A DNA stretch of 34,940 nt from Bacteroidales bacterium (GTDB lineage: Bacteria > Bacteroidota > Bacteroidia > Bacteroidales > Marinilabiliaceae), in NCBI GenBank assembly GCA_024401355.1, contig JAKSLF010000029.1:1-34940 (forward strand), written 5' to 3'. The notes under the pieces are model-generated. The model was not told where the DNA came from and searched no databases. It saw nothing but the letters and a program-made list of their open reading frames with translations. Below are positions 7,961 to 18,789 of this stretch, piece by piece (position 1 is the first letter of the stretch; the number at the start of each line of letters is the position of its first letter). Made by a program: the position numbers and the translations under genes.

Positions 7961-9862
7961 TTACCCCTCTATTTCACTCAACTCAAGCCAACGCATCTCC
8001 ATTTCATCAATTTTCTCATTCAACTCCCCATATTCGGCTGAGAGTTCGGTAATTTTTGCCATATCGGTAGTCCCGCCGCTCATGAGTGCTTCAATCTCGG
8101 CCTTGCGTTCGTTGAGACGTGGAAGTTCCTTATCGAGAGCCTCGAGTTCCTTTTTTTCGTTGTAGGTAAGTCGACGCTGGCGTTCCTTGACAGGTTTGGC
8201 AGTCTTAGCCTCAACTTCAGCGGCCATTTCGGCCTTGAGTTTCTGCTGTTCACGATCCTGCTTTTTATTCCAAGCGATATACTCGGTGTAGTCGCCAGGA
8301 AAATCCTTAACACCACCCCTTCCGTCGAGGACGAAAAGATGCTGAGCAACCTTATCGACAAAGAAACGGTCGTGTGAAACGATAATGACCGTACCCTGAA
8401 ACTGTTGGAGATACTCCTCGAGGACATTGAGCGTTAGAATATCGAGATCGTTAGTAGGCTCGTCGAGGATGAGGAAGTTAGGGTTTTTGACAAGGACCGT
8501 CATAAGGTAGAGACGTTTCTTTTCGCCACCACTTAGTTTATTGACCTCGACATGATGCATCTCATTAGGGAAAAGGAAGTAGCGAAGGAACTGTGCAGCC
8601 GACATAGTCTTGTCGCCACCCATACGAATATGGTCGGCAATGTCGGTTATAACCTCGAGCACAGTCTTACCATCGTCGACAACGATACCTTCCTGGCGAT
8701 AATAACCAAAGACGATAGTCTCGCCGACCTCGATATGTCCCTTATCGGGAGCAAGACTACCTGTGAGCATATTGAGGAGCGTAGTCTTACCGCAACCATT
8801 GCGACCGACGATACCGACCTTTTCTTTGGGTGCGAACTTATATGAAAAATCGTCGATAAGATGCTTATCACCATAAGACTTACCTATATTATATATATCG
8901 ACAACCTTTTTACCCATGCGCTGAGCTTCGAACTGAATATCGAGACTCTTCTGCTGGCGTTCGACCTTAGCCTTATCCTTGAGTTCGTAGAAAGCATCGA
9001 TACGATACTGTGCCTTAGTAGCACGAGCCTGTGGCTGACGGTTCATCCAGTCCTGCTCCTTGCGTAGGAGGTTGCGTGCCTTATCAGCTTCGGCCTCACG
9101 AATATCCTGGCGTTCCTGTTTCTTCTGGAGGAAGTAGGAGTAGTTACCCTGATAGTGCCAAATTTTCTGGTGGTCGAGTTCGATAATGTCGGTGCAGACA
9201 CGATCGAGGAAATATCGGTCGTGGGTGACCATCAGGAGAGTGACATTGGAGCGAGTAAGATAATCCTCGAGCCAGTCAATAATATCAAGGTCGAGGTGGT
9301 TAGTAGGCTCATCAAGGATGAGGAAATTAGGTTCGGAGATGAGGAGAGCAGCGAGAGCGACACGCTTCTGCTGTCCACCACTGAGACTCTTGACCTTCTG
9401 ATCGAAATCGGAAATCTTAAGTTGCGAGAGAATCTGCTTGATACGCTGTTCATAGTCCCAAGCCTTGAGAGAATCCATGCGGTCGGTAGCCTTAGTCATG
9501 AGATCGGTATCGCCACTCTCGAGTGCAAGTTCGTAATCGCGTATGGCATTAGTAATCTCGGTGCCGCAGTCGAAGACCTGCTGCATGACAGTATTCTCGT
9601 TGTTGAAATAAGGATTCTGCTCGAGATAGCCGACACGGATGGCATCGTTGAAAACGATACGTCCCTCATCGGGATAGAGTTTGCCATCGGACTTAACATT
9701 AGGAAGCTTAGCAGTAATCATGTTAAGGAGCGTTGTCTTGCCAGTACCGTTGCGTGCTACGAGAGCTGTCTTCTGACCTTCATTAATACCGAAGCTGATA
9801 TCGTCGAAAAGACGCACATAGCCCCAATGATATGATAGATTCTCAACCGAGAGGTAATTCAT
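7961..9862 (-). CDS. ABC-F family ATP-binding protein (Uup-like)
   Basis: This is a soluble protein with two ABC domains and no membrane segments, as in ABC-F proteins that act on the ribosome or in DNA transactions. Domain 1 has Walker A ARNGTGKTT at 36-44, signature LSGGQQKRVALA near 160-171 and Walker B LILDEPTNHLD near 181-191. Domain 2 has GRNGCGKTT, LSGGEKKRLYL and LILDEPTNDLD. A charged linker separates the two. The C-terminal 90 residues form a Lys/Glu-rich coiled coil (starting near KPVKERQRRLTYNEKKELE), which points to the Uup branch. The first Walker A has Ala in place of the first Gly; I believe this is normal in Bacteroidetes members. It is transcribed alone. Confidence 0.9.
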   Translation of the reverse strand: MNYLSVENLSYHWGYVRLFDDISFGINEGQKTALVARNGTGKTTLLNMITAKLPNVKSDGKLYPDEGRIVFNDAIRVGYLEQNPYFNNENTVMQQVFDCGTEITNAIRDYELALESGDTDLMTKATDRMDSLKAWDYEQRIKQILSQLKISDFDQKVKSLSGGQQKRVALAALLISEPNFLILDEPTNHLDLDIIDWLEDYLTRSNVTLLMVTHDRYFLDRVCTDIIELDHQKIWHYQGNYSYFLQKKQERQDIREAEADKARNLLRKEQDWMNRQPQARATKAQYRIDAFYELKDKAKVERQQKSLDIQFEAQRMGKKVVDIYNIGKSYGDKHLIDDFSYKFAPKEKVGIVGRNGCGKTTLLNMLTGSLAPDKGHIEVGETIVFGYYRQEGIVVDDGKTVLEVITDIADHIRMGGDKTMSAAQFLRYFLFPNEMHHVEVNKLSGGEKKRLYLMTVLVKNPNFLILDEPTNDLDILTLNVLEEYLQQFQGTVIIVSHDRFFVDKVAQHLFVLDGRGGVKDFPGDYTEYIAWNKKQDREQQKLKAEMAAEVEAKTAKPVKERQRRLTYNEKKELEALDKELPRLNERKAEIEALMSGGTTDMAKITELSAEYGELNEKIDEMEMRWLELSEIEG

Positions 9863-9890
9863 AAGATATAAGTATTATAAAATGTAGTGG

Positions 9891-9898
9891 CAAAGGTA
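9891..9898 (-). promoter_or_regulatory. -7 box for the ABC-F gene
   Basis: TACCTTTG on the minus strand fits TAnnTTTG. It lies between the tRNA terminator and the ATG at 9862, which leaves a leader of about 20 bases. No clear -33 box is seen. Confidence 0.55.
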
Positions 9899-9931
9899 AT
9901 AAATAATTACGAATGGAGCATGTGGGAGATA

Positions 9932-9968
9932 TAAAAACGGAAAGGACAACCTTTGCAGATTGTCCTTT
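9932..9968 (-). terminator. Terminator after tRNA-Trp
   Basis: AAAGGACAA (9941-9949) pairs perfectly with TTGTCCTTT (9960-9968). On the minus strand the stem is followed by CCGTTTTTAT. Confidence 0.7.
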
Positions 9969-9976
9969 TACTATCG

Positions 9977-10048
9977 CACGGGAGGAGAGATTCGAACTCC
10001 CGACAGCTGGTTTTGGAGACCAGTGCTCTACCACTGAACTACTCCCGT
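9977..10048 (-). tRNA. tRNA-Trp (anticodon CCA)
   Basis: A 72-base cloverleaf on the minus strand: acceptor ACGGGAG/CTCCCGT; D arm GTTC/GAGC with loop AGTGGTA; anticodon stem CTGGT/ACCAG with loop CTCCAAA, which gives anticodon CCA; five-base variable loop CTGTC; T arm GGGAG/CTCTC with loop TTCGAAT; discriminator G. The 3' CCA is not encoded and must be added afterwards. It has its own promoter and terminator. In many Bacteroidales tRNA-Trp precedes secE-nusG; here the next gene is the ABC-F ATPase instead. Confidence 0.95.
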
Positions 10049-10077
10049 GTATCGCAAACCTCATCGGAATTGCGGTG

Positions 10078-10109
10078 CAAAGGTATTTAATAATTATTTA
10101 CTTTCCAAA
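10078..10109 (-). promoter_or_regulatory. tRNA-Trp promoter
   Basis: A full consensus promoter on the minus strand: TTTG (10109-10106), 20 bases, then TACCTTTG (10085-10078). The tRNA begins 30 bases past the -7 box. It is the best consensus match of the promoters listed here. Confidence 0.85.
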
Positions 10110-10136
10110 TGTTGCGGCGTTTATTTTTGGCGCTTC

Positions 10137-10184
10137 AAAAGAAAAGAAGAAGCCCCGCATGGGCTTGCAAGAGCGACATGCGGG
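10137..10184 (-). terminator. Terminator at the end of the sus operon
   Basis: CCCGCATG (10154-10161) and CATGCGGG (10177-10184) form an 8-pair stem; the minus strand then reads GGCTTCTTCTTTTCTTTT. It lies 31 bases past the susB stop. Confidence 0.8.
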
Positions 10185-10215
10185 ACTATGACGAGAGACG
10201 TCAGCATGCAAGATG

Positions 10216-12387
<2,172 letters not shown>

Positions 12388-14472
12388 TTATTGTTTGACA
12401 AGAAAAACCACAGTAGTGTATGCGCCAAGACGCAAGTGTGTCTTACCATCGGCAGAAGAACTTTCAGCACGGCCAAAGAGGCCGACAGCCTTGTCGATGG
12501 CATCGGTAAGAGTGACTTCCTTCTGAGAAGATCCAAAATTATGGAGTACCAAGAGTTTCTGACCCTCTGTACTGCGATACCATGCAGCCACCTCTTTGAG
12601 AGCATTGCGACTGTTGTAGGTTGAATGTTCGACAACTGCACCCGTTGCTAGGGCCTTATAGGTATTGCGCAGCTGTGCAAGTTGACGGTAACGGACTAGC
12701 AGGGAAGCAGAATCTGCGCTTTGGGCAACGACTGATGCGATATTCTGAGCCACCTTGGGATCGATACTCTTGAAAGGAGTTGTAGTCGAGGCATCGCCCC
12801 ATAGCATTGGCGAACGAACATATTCATCACCATTGGACTGAGTGCCATAGAGACCAAGTTCCTCACCATAATAGACATAAGGCTGTCCTGGAGATGTCAT
12901 AAGTACGGCAGCTGCCAATTTCTCCTTATCAGTCGAACGCCCCAACTCTGAACCAGTACGCTTCTCGTCGTGATTTGACAACTTGATGGCATCAATATAG
13001 TCGGCACGCACAACAGAATAGGCTTTCTGAAAACCGATGACAGAACTGATGAACCCATTGCCGGAAGATGAGGCTATAGCATCACGAAGCGTATACCAGA
13101 ACGAAAAGTCGAAAAGAGCAGGAAGACCGGAATAATAAGGAGCAACCTCGTTATAACCAGAGAGCACCTCACCAACCATATAGAAATCATTGTCATGCCC
13201 TTTGCGATAGTAGTCATTCATCTCGTCATAGAAAGTCTTGAGGAAACGAGGATTCTCGTCACTCGCGGCACTATGATAGATATGTTTTACGGCATCGAGA
13301 CGCAATCCGTCGACGCCCTTGTCTACCCATCCTTTGGCCACACTAACCATAGCCTTGTAGGCAGCACTTTCAGTACACTTGTCAACAGGTCCATAGTTAA
13401 GGTCAGCAAACGAGCCAGTTTGGAAATGACTATGATAATAATAGGTCTGCATCGAATCAAAGACGATATTGGCAGCCGTTGCATTGTTGAGTACAAAAGG
13501 CTTGTCGAGACTGATCTTGGAGTCCTGTGACTTGGCACCATATTTAGTACCACCGTCCCATGTCGTATCGCTGGTACGGATAAGGAATCCCCACGAGGTG
13601 TCGAGATTGACAGTAAGTTGATACTTGTTGCCCCCCATGTCGTAGAAACGCTTGCAAACAGCATCGCCATAGTAGAGGAACTTATCGACATTTGTATCGG
13701 TGTTATCAGCATCAACAGAAGTGCCACGACTTACCGTCACCACAGGCGCAGACGCATCACTCCAATCGAGAGTGAAAGTATACAGACCAGAAAAATTATC
13801 ACTCTGGTCAACCGAGAACCATTCACCTGCATTATAGGCTGCACTACCCTCGCTACCAAGCATGGGTATTGAGCCTTCGTCTATATCTGCCTTAGGATTG
13901 GCCGAGAACAGATAGTAGTTGCGATATTCGCTATTGACATCACCCTTGGCAGTTTTAAACCACTCGTTATCCACACTTGTATGGTTCATCACGAAATCGA
14001 GATAAACCTTGATGCCCTTACTGTGGGCCGCGTCAACAAGTCGTTCAAAATCATCCATCGTACCATAGTCAGGATTGACTTTTGTATAATCGATAACATC
14101 ATAGCCATGATATGACGAAGCGGGATGAATTGGCGAAAGCCATATAGCATTGGCACCAAGGCTGCTTATATAGTCGAGATGCTCAGTAATGCCATTGAAG
14201 TCGCCCATGCCATCACCGTCAGAGTCGGCAAAGGAGTAGACAAGTAGCTGGTAAGTGATATTACCACGGCACTCATTGTCCCACGTATCAGGAACAGCGA
14301 CCAGATCACTCCATGTGGCATCTTCGGGGTCACCAGATGGATTGACCGGCGCAGGCGGCACAAGAGGTTCGGGCTCTTTAGGGTCGTCTTTGCCACACGA
14401 AGAGAGTGGCATTAAGCACACGACCGCCACAACCGCCAATAAAGCAGTTTTGAAAACCATTGATAAATGCAT
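12388..14472 (-). CDS. susG: GH13 surface alpha-amylase lipoprotein, SusG-like with CBM58-type insert
   Basis: The outer-surface amylase that cuts bound starch into pieces small enough for SusC. It has 694 residues. Its lipoprotein signal ends LSSC (Cys26), followed by an acidic GKDDPKEPE and a Pro-rich spacer. GH13 catalytic residues are Asp393 (GLRLDAVKH), Glu435 (MVGEVLSGY) and Asp502 (SNHDEKR), almost the same numbers as in B. thetaiotaomicron SusG (388, 431, 498 from memory). Residues about 215-345 interrupt the barrel, as CBM58 does in SusG; Trp294 and Trp305 are candidate starch-contact residues. An ATG four codons later (14460) is an equally good start. A terminator-like hairpin separates it from the preceding susF. 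Confidence 0.93.
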   Translation of the reverse strand: MHLSMVFKTALLAVVAVVCLMPLSSCGKDDPKEPEPLVPPAPVNPSGDPEDATWSDLVAVPDTWDNECRGNITYQLLVYSFADSDGDGMGDFNGITEHLDYISSLGANAIWLSPIHPASSYHGYDVIDYTKVNPDYGTMDDFERLVDAAHSKGIKVYLDFVMNHTSVDNEWFKTAKGDVNSEYRNYYLFSANPKADIDEGSIPMLGSEGSAAYNAGEWFSVDQSDNFSGLYTFTLDWSDASAPVVTVSRGTSVDADNTDTNVDKFLYYGDAVCKRFYDMGGNKYQLTVNLDTSWGFLIRTSDTTWDGGTKYGAKSQDSKISLDKPFVLNNATAANIVFDSMQTYYYHSHFQTGSFADLNYGPVDKCTESAAYKAMVSVAKGWVDKGVDGLRLDAVKHIYHSAASDENPRFLKTFYDEMNDYYRKGHDNDFYMVGEVLSGYNEVAPYYSGLPALFDFSFWYTLRDAIASSSGNGFISSVIGFQKAYSVVRADYIDAIKLSNHDEKRTGSELGRSTDKEKLAAAVLMTSPGQPYVYYGEELGLYGTQSNGDEYVRSPMLWGDASTTTPFKSIDPKVAQNIASVVAQSADSASLLVRYRQLAQLRNTYKALATGAVVEHSTYNSRNALKEVAAWYRSTEGQKLLVLHNFGSSQKEVTLTDAIDKAVGLFGRAESSSADGKTHLRLGAYTTVVFLVKQ

Positions 14473-14491
14473 TGACTTAATGACAGTTAAA

Positions 14492-14531
14492 CAATTGGAA
14501 AAGAAAGGGCCTCCAACAGGTGGGAAGCCCT
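14492..14531 (-). terminator. Terminator-like hairpin between susF and susG
   Basis: On the minus strand AGGGCTTCC pairs with GGAGGCCCT (arms 14523-14531 and 14506-14514, one G-U pair), followed by TTCTTTTCC. It lies inside the operon, and no promoter is visible between it and susG. It may cause partial termination or mark an RNA-processing point, so that the enzyme genes are expressed less than the binding-protein genes. Confidence 0.6.
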
Positions 14532-14543
14532 ATGGATTGTCAA

Positions 14544-15971
14544 TTATAATTCTGCTTTGATGAAGACAAACTGGCCAGTGATATCATTGAAGTAGATATC
14601 GTATGTACCGTCGACGATAGTAATATTGTCGCCATCGTTGACACCCGCGCCAAAATTCTGCTCGGCGATATTGACACTAGTACCCCAGTTTGTCGCCCAG
14701 TCAAGGTTGGCTTTAAACTTAATGCCACCAGCTGTAACAGCCTGACCGAGAACATACCAGTTGTGGTTATTGTCATCACTTACCCTGGCAAGCTCTGTAT
14801 CGCCCCAACCATTGAAATCGCCAGAAATAGAGATATGCTCATAGGTTGCTGGTTCCTGGTTCTCAAGCTTAGTCCATGTATACGTCAATGCGTCGAAATC
14901 AACAGTAAGCGTATAATAACCGGCCTCTGGAGACTGGAATGCGTTGGCACCCGAAGCAATGAGTGAACCAGAAGCTGCACCTTCGCCATCGACAACAGTA
15001 CCGAGACATGCATCCCAATTAGAGAAATTGTCAGCCGACCACACCTTAAGGTCCCATGCACCTGTCCAACGAGCAGTATAGCTCTGGACTGTACGGCTCT
15101 GAGGATAGAATGCGCAATTCTTGACGCTGTCACTCCAACCATTTGGAGAACCTGTAACGAAATAGTTAGAAGCAGGAGCTACCTGATACTTATATGTGTA
15201 GTTCTTCATATCGAGAACAAACCTATATGTACCACCCTTTTCGCACTGGAAACTGAAGCCTGAAGCCTGGTCGCTGTCGAGATAGCCGAAATTGTCAGTA
15301 CAGCCATTCGATGGAGCACGGAAAAGAGCATTCCAGTCTTCATCTTCGACAGCCGACTGAGGAGCGAAAGCGAACCATTCGCCATCACCGATAGTGATCG
15401 TCAAAGTATAGACTCCATCACCTTCATCAGTAAATTTTGTAGGTGAGGCAAGATTCCATCCGTTGTAGCCGCCCACATAATAATAGGCCTCTTCAGAAGC
15501 ATTAGAAGGCAGCTTGGCTGTCTTGTATGACAATTTGATTTTGTTGTCGGCCATAGGTGTAGCAATAGCCTGTCCATCTTCATCGTAAGAGGCAATAGCT
15601 GCGGTGAGTTCAACCTCTCGAGTTGTTTCGGCAAGAGAAGAGAATGCATCACGCACGATATTATGAAGATCAGCTGTCTTTACAACAAGGGCGTTGCCAT
15701 CGCATGAGAAAGGGACATCAGTCTCACCCATCTTGAGCGACACGAATTTTGCCGAGCCGTAATTGGTGTTAGCCTTTGCCAGTTCGATGACAGATTCGGC
15801 AGCAGCCTCGTCTATAACACCGGCAACATTGGCAAGTGAGCCCTGAGTTGCGGCCATCAGGCCTTCCTGCTCATAGTGCTGTGGCTCGGCCCAGTCCTTG
15901 TAGTCCTCGTCGCAAGAGACCATTGTCATGGCCGATGCCAAGAGACCTGCATATATATATGTCTTTTTCAT
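14544..15971 (-). CDS. susF: Starch-binding surface lipoprotein, SusF-like
   Basis: A non-enzymatic outer-surface protein that holds starch for SusG and SusCD. It has 475 residues. The signal ends MVSC (Cys20) and is followed by the acidic export signal DEDYKD. An N-terminal SusE/F-type domain covers about 21-160. Three starch-binding-like modules follow, each opening with an aromatic-Gly-xx-Asn-Gly-Trp pattern: YYYVGGYNGW (about 164), YFVTGSPNGW (about 269) and SISGDFNGW (about 378). Three binding modules after the N-terminal domain is the SusF arrangement; SusE has two. It lies 22 bases after susE. Sequence identity in this family is low, so the name rests on module count and position. Confidence 0.8.
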   Translation of the reverse strand: MKKTYIYAGLLASAMTMVSCDEDYKDWAEPQHYEQEGLMAATQGSLANVAGVIDEAAAESVIELAKANTNYGSAKFVSLKMGETDVPFSCDGNALVVKTADLHNIVRDAFSSLAETTREVELTAAIASYDEDGQAIATPMADNKIKLSYKTAKLPSNASEEAYYYVGGYNGWNLASPTKFTDEGDGVYTLTITIGDGEWFAFAPQSAVEDEDWNALFRAPSNGCTDNFGYLDSDQASGFSFQCEKGGTYRFVLDMKNYTYKYQVAPASNYFVTGSPNGWSDSVKNCAFYPQSRTVQSYTARWTGAWDLKVWSADNFSNWDACLGTVVDGEGAASGSLIASGANAFQSPEAGYYTLTVDFDALTYTWTKLENQEPATYEHISISGDFNGWGDTELARVSDDNNHNWYVLGQAVTAGGIKFKANLDWATNWGTSVNIAEQNFGAGVNDGDNITIVDGTYDIYFNDITGQFVFIKAEL

Positions 15972-15993
15972 TTCGTCAAAAAGTTTAATGTGA

Positions 15994-17127
15994 TTATTCT
16001 ATACGTCCCTTGCCTGTAGTGAAGTTGAGGTAGATATGACCACCTGCAGCCGCTGTCTTTGAATAGTCGGCGCCTACATTTTCAGCCCAATTGGCAGGAA
16101 TATCGCAATTGCGGTAGAATATATTGTCGCTGCCATCGAGAGTAAACTCAGTCTTCCACCAGTCGATGCCACAATCAACACCCATACGGATTTCGCCAGA
16201 ACCAGCGAATACCGGAGAAGTCCATTCAGCATCAGCCGAAGCTGGAGCAGTGAACTGACCACCATCGATGAAGCCCCAATCGCTGAAACCTGTTGCAGCA
16301 CCAATGAGATAGATGACTGTTTCGCGGAACGAAACTGTATACTGAACAGAGCCATTGGCAATCTTGGCCTTTGTCACAACAGTATACCAGCCTGTTGGGC
16401 CATTGAAGATAGCGTTGCCATCGTCTGAACTTGTGCTTGCCGCTGCAAGGTCGCCATCGAAAGCCATGCCGCTGAATCCGAAGTCAGTACCCCAACCTGG
16501 CTTGAGACTCATCTTGAAATTAGAACCGTTCTCGAGGTATACAATACCATAGAAGAAGCCTTCCTGAGAATAAGCCTCATGCATCTGGATGAAGTTGCTC
16601 CATCCTGAAGCAGGGAAACTACCAACAATATAGAGATCAGTAGGGAGAACCACATCGACCTTAGGAACATACATCTTCACATTAGGAAGAGTAATAGTGT
16701 TCGACTCACAAAGTCCCAGATCAGGGTCATCGCCATAGATATGAGCCGAGAGCTTGACATATACAGGCTTTGGCTCGCTTAGGTCGGCATCACCAGCCTG
16801 CTCGAGAAGCACGCTATTGAGTTCAGAAGCGCTAACTTCAATCTTAGCCTTGGTGCTAGTAACAGACAGAGGCTTGAAATCAGTACCGTCGAGACTTGCA
16901 TAGACAGTATAGACAGTCGATGCTGTAAATCCATAATCAGGCTGAGACGTTGTCAAGATAAGATTCTTGGAATTCTCGAGGTCGTATGTATTATTGCCCA
17001 CAGCAGGAGCGTTGAGTACGAACCCATTGGCTTCGCTGAATACTGGGTTGCTGTCGCGATCTTCGTCACATGCCTGGAAAAACATGACAGAGGCAAACAG
17101 GACAGCACTTATATATCTAAGTTTCAT
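15994..17127 (-). CDS. susE: Starch-binding surface lipoprotein, SusE-like
   Basis: A 377-residue lipoprotein. The signal ends FFQAC (Cys20), followed by DEDRDSN, an acidic surface-export signal. The N-terminal Ig-like SusE domain covers about 22-155 (FVLNAPAVGNNTYDLENS at its start). Two starch-binding-like modules follow: one from DLYIVGSFPASGW (about 165-265) and one from IYLIGAATGFSDWGF (about 275-377), each with several exposed Trp. This two-module layout equals SusE of B. thetaiotaomicron. It lies 19 bases after susD in the same transcript. Role and order fit well; close sequence similarity cannot be judged by eye. Confidence 0.82.
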   Translation of the reverse strand: MKLRYISAVLFASVMFFQACDEDRDSNPVFSEANGFVLNAPAVGNNTYDLENSKNLILTTSQPDYGFTASTVYTVYASLDGTDFKPLSVTSTKAKIEVSASELNSVLLEQAGDADLSEPKPVYVKLSAHIYGDDPDLGLCESNTITLPNVKMYVPKVDVVLPTDLYIVGSFPASGWSNFIQMHEAYSQEGFFYGIVYLENGSNFKMSLKPGWGTDFGFSGMAFDGDLAAASTSSDDGNAIFNGPTGWYTVVTKAKIANGSVQYTVSFRETVIYLIGAATGFSDWGFIDGGQFTAPASADAEWTSPVFAGSGEIRMGVDCGIDWWKTEFTLDGSDNIFYRNCDIPANWAENVGADYSKTAAAGGHIYLNFTTGKGRIE

Positions 17128-17146
17128 CTTTTTAGTTATTTATCTG

Positions 17147-18772
17147 TTAGTAACCTGCATTCTGAGCCATATTCTTGTTGGAAGTAAGCTCATTGTAAGG
17201 TATTGGATATACATTGTATGTGCCATTGACACCACTACCGGCGTAAGTACCACCCTTCCAATCCCACACATAAGAACCTGATGTGAAGAGTCCGAAACGG
17301 ATGAGGTCGGAACGACGACGGCCTTCGAAATAGAACTCTCGGCCCCATTCGTCGATGATATCCTGCTCAGTAAGACTAGTCAGAGGTTCTGCATTGGCAC
17401 GTGTACGAATTGCATTGATATCATTGAGAGCCTCTGCGTTACCAAGACGATAGTTGGCTTCGGCACGTGTCAGATATGCTTCAGCAAGACGCATATATGG
17501 AACGTCTGTATCAGGGAATGTCTCATCTTTTGGCGAACCGTTGTTTGGATCGCAATAGAGGTTAGACCACTTCAGAATGCCCAGACCTGCTGTAAAAGTT
17601 GTCTTGTCTTCTGTCGAGAATGTACGGCCTCCACCTGTAAAGAACAGAGCGCGGTCGTCACCTGCAGCATCGGCAACCTCGGCAACAGTCTCCTTGCCCA
17701 TAGGGATGTCATTCTCACTATTGAAGAAGAGAAGCACACCTGCCTGACGAGCACGGTTACATGTCCACTGCGAACTCTGGAGTCCCATATTAGGAGTACC
17801 TGCACCTGTAGCAGAAGCGATAGGATAGATAGAACCACCATACGAACGGCTGTCGCCACCATCACAACGGATAGGGAATACTATCTCCTGACGTGCATTG
17901 GCATTCTCGCCATTGTCGCCCATGAAGAGCTGCTGGAAGGCAGAATAGCCATTCTTGGCCTGAGTGCAGAGAGCATATTTACTATTGATAGCCTTGTCAG
18001 AATAATATCTTGCACTATCCCACTTTGCTGTTCCTGTATACACTTCGGCATTAAGGTAGAGACGCGCAAGAAGCATATTGGCTGCAGTCTTGTCGGCACG
18101 ACCATAGTTGGCATTGTCACCAGCGAAGTCGAGCAACTGCTCATCAGATGATGCATCCTCACCATTTATCGAACGGAGTTCGCTAGCGATATAATCGAAC
18201 ATCTGCTTACGGCTACGCTCGACAGGAAGTTCTGTGTCAACATGGAGCTTGAATGGTGCACGTCCGTAAAGGTCGACAAACTGGAACATGAAGAGCGAAC
18301 GGAGGAAACGCACCTCAGCACGGTTCTGAAGAACCTGACTGTCTTTCATGCCCTCTGTTTGGTCGAGGTAGGAATTGCAGAGAGTAATGTTATACTCTGT
18401 ACGATAATAGGTAAGCTCATTGTAGCCGTGAGATGAATTCCAGCTGATATGTGTAAGTTCTGGAATACCGGCATCACTCTGCCATGTCCAGATAGCACCA
18501 TCGGCGCAAAGTTCGTTGGCTTCAAAAATTCGACGATAGAAAGCTGAGTTACCCTCGTCAAACTGTGCCATATCAGGATCATCAGAGCCACCCTTCTGTC
18601 CTGTCAGTACAAGGCTGCCATAAACCTTGGCTAGGAATGCATTGGCATTAAACTCTGTAACAGTCTGTGGATCCACGATGCTCATGTTGAGATCATCGGC
18701 GCAGGAAGTCATGCCCATTGAAAGGGCAAGCGCTGCTGCAGGAACCATATATTTAATATTCATGAGTTTCAT
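17147..18772 (-). CDS. susD: SusD-family starch-binding lipoprotein
   Basis: The lid and glycan-binding partner that closes over the SusC channel at the cell surface. It has 541 residues, the usual length. The lipoprotein signal ends GMTSC (Cys24). Family features are the N-terminal TPR-like helices (from about YGSLVLTG), the FLRSLFMFQFVDLYGRAPF block in the middle, and the C-terminal PYMRLAEAYLTRAEANYRLG, EWGREFYFEGRRRSDLIRFG and YPIPYNELTSNKNMAQNAGY blocks. Another ATG lies three codons downstream (18763). It directly follows susC (17 bases). Its place beside SusE, F and G homologues makes starch the likely ligand. Confidence 0.93.
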   Translation of the reverse strand: MKLMNIKYMVPAAALALSMGMTSCADDLNMSIVDPQTVTEFNANAFLAKVYGSLVLTGQKGGSDDPDMAQFDEGNSAFYRRIFEANELCADGAIWTWQSDAGIPELTHISWNSSHGYNELTYYRTEYNITLCNSYLDQTEGMKDSQVLQNRAEVRFLRSLFMFQFVDLYGRAPFKLHVDTELPVERSRKQMFDYIASELRSINGEDASSDEQLLDFAGDNANYGRADKTAANMLLARLYLNAEVYTGTAKWDSARYYSDKAINSKYALCTQAKNGYSAFQQLFMGDNGENANARQEIVFPIRCDGGDSRSYGGSIYPIASATGAGTPNMGLQSSQWTCNRARQAGVLLFFNSENDIPMGKETVAEVADAAGDDRALFFTGGGRTFSTEDKTTFTAGLGILKWSNLYCDPNNGSPKDETFPDTDVPYMRLAEAYLTRAEANYRLGNAEALNDINAIRTRANAEPLTSLTEQDIIDEWGREFYFEGRRRSDLIRFGLFTSGSYVWDWKGGTYAGSGVNGTYNVYPIPYNELTSNKNMAQNAGY

Positions 18773-18789
18773 ATTCTGTGTTGTAAAGA

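Noticed and set aside
9155-9835. 226-codon frame opposite the ABC-F gene
   Set aside because: It is a shadow of the ABC-F reading frame, with no independent support.
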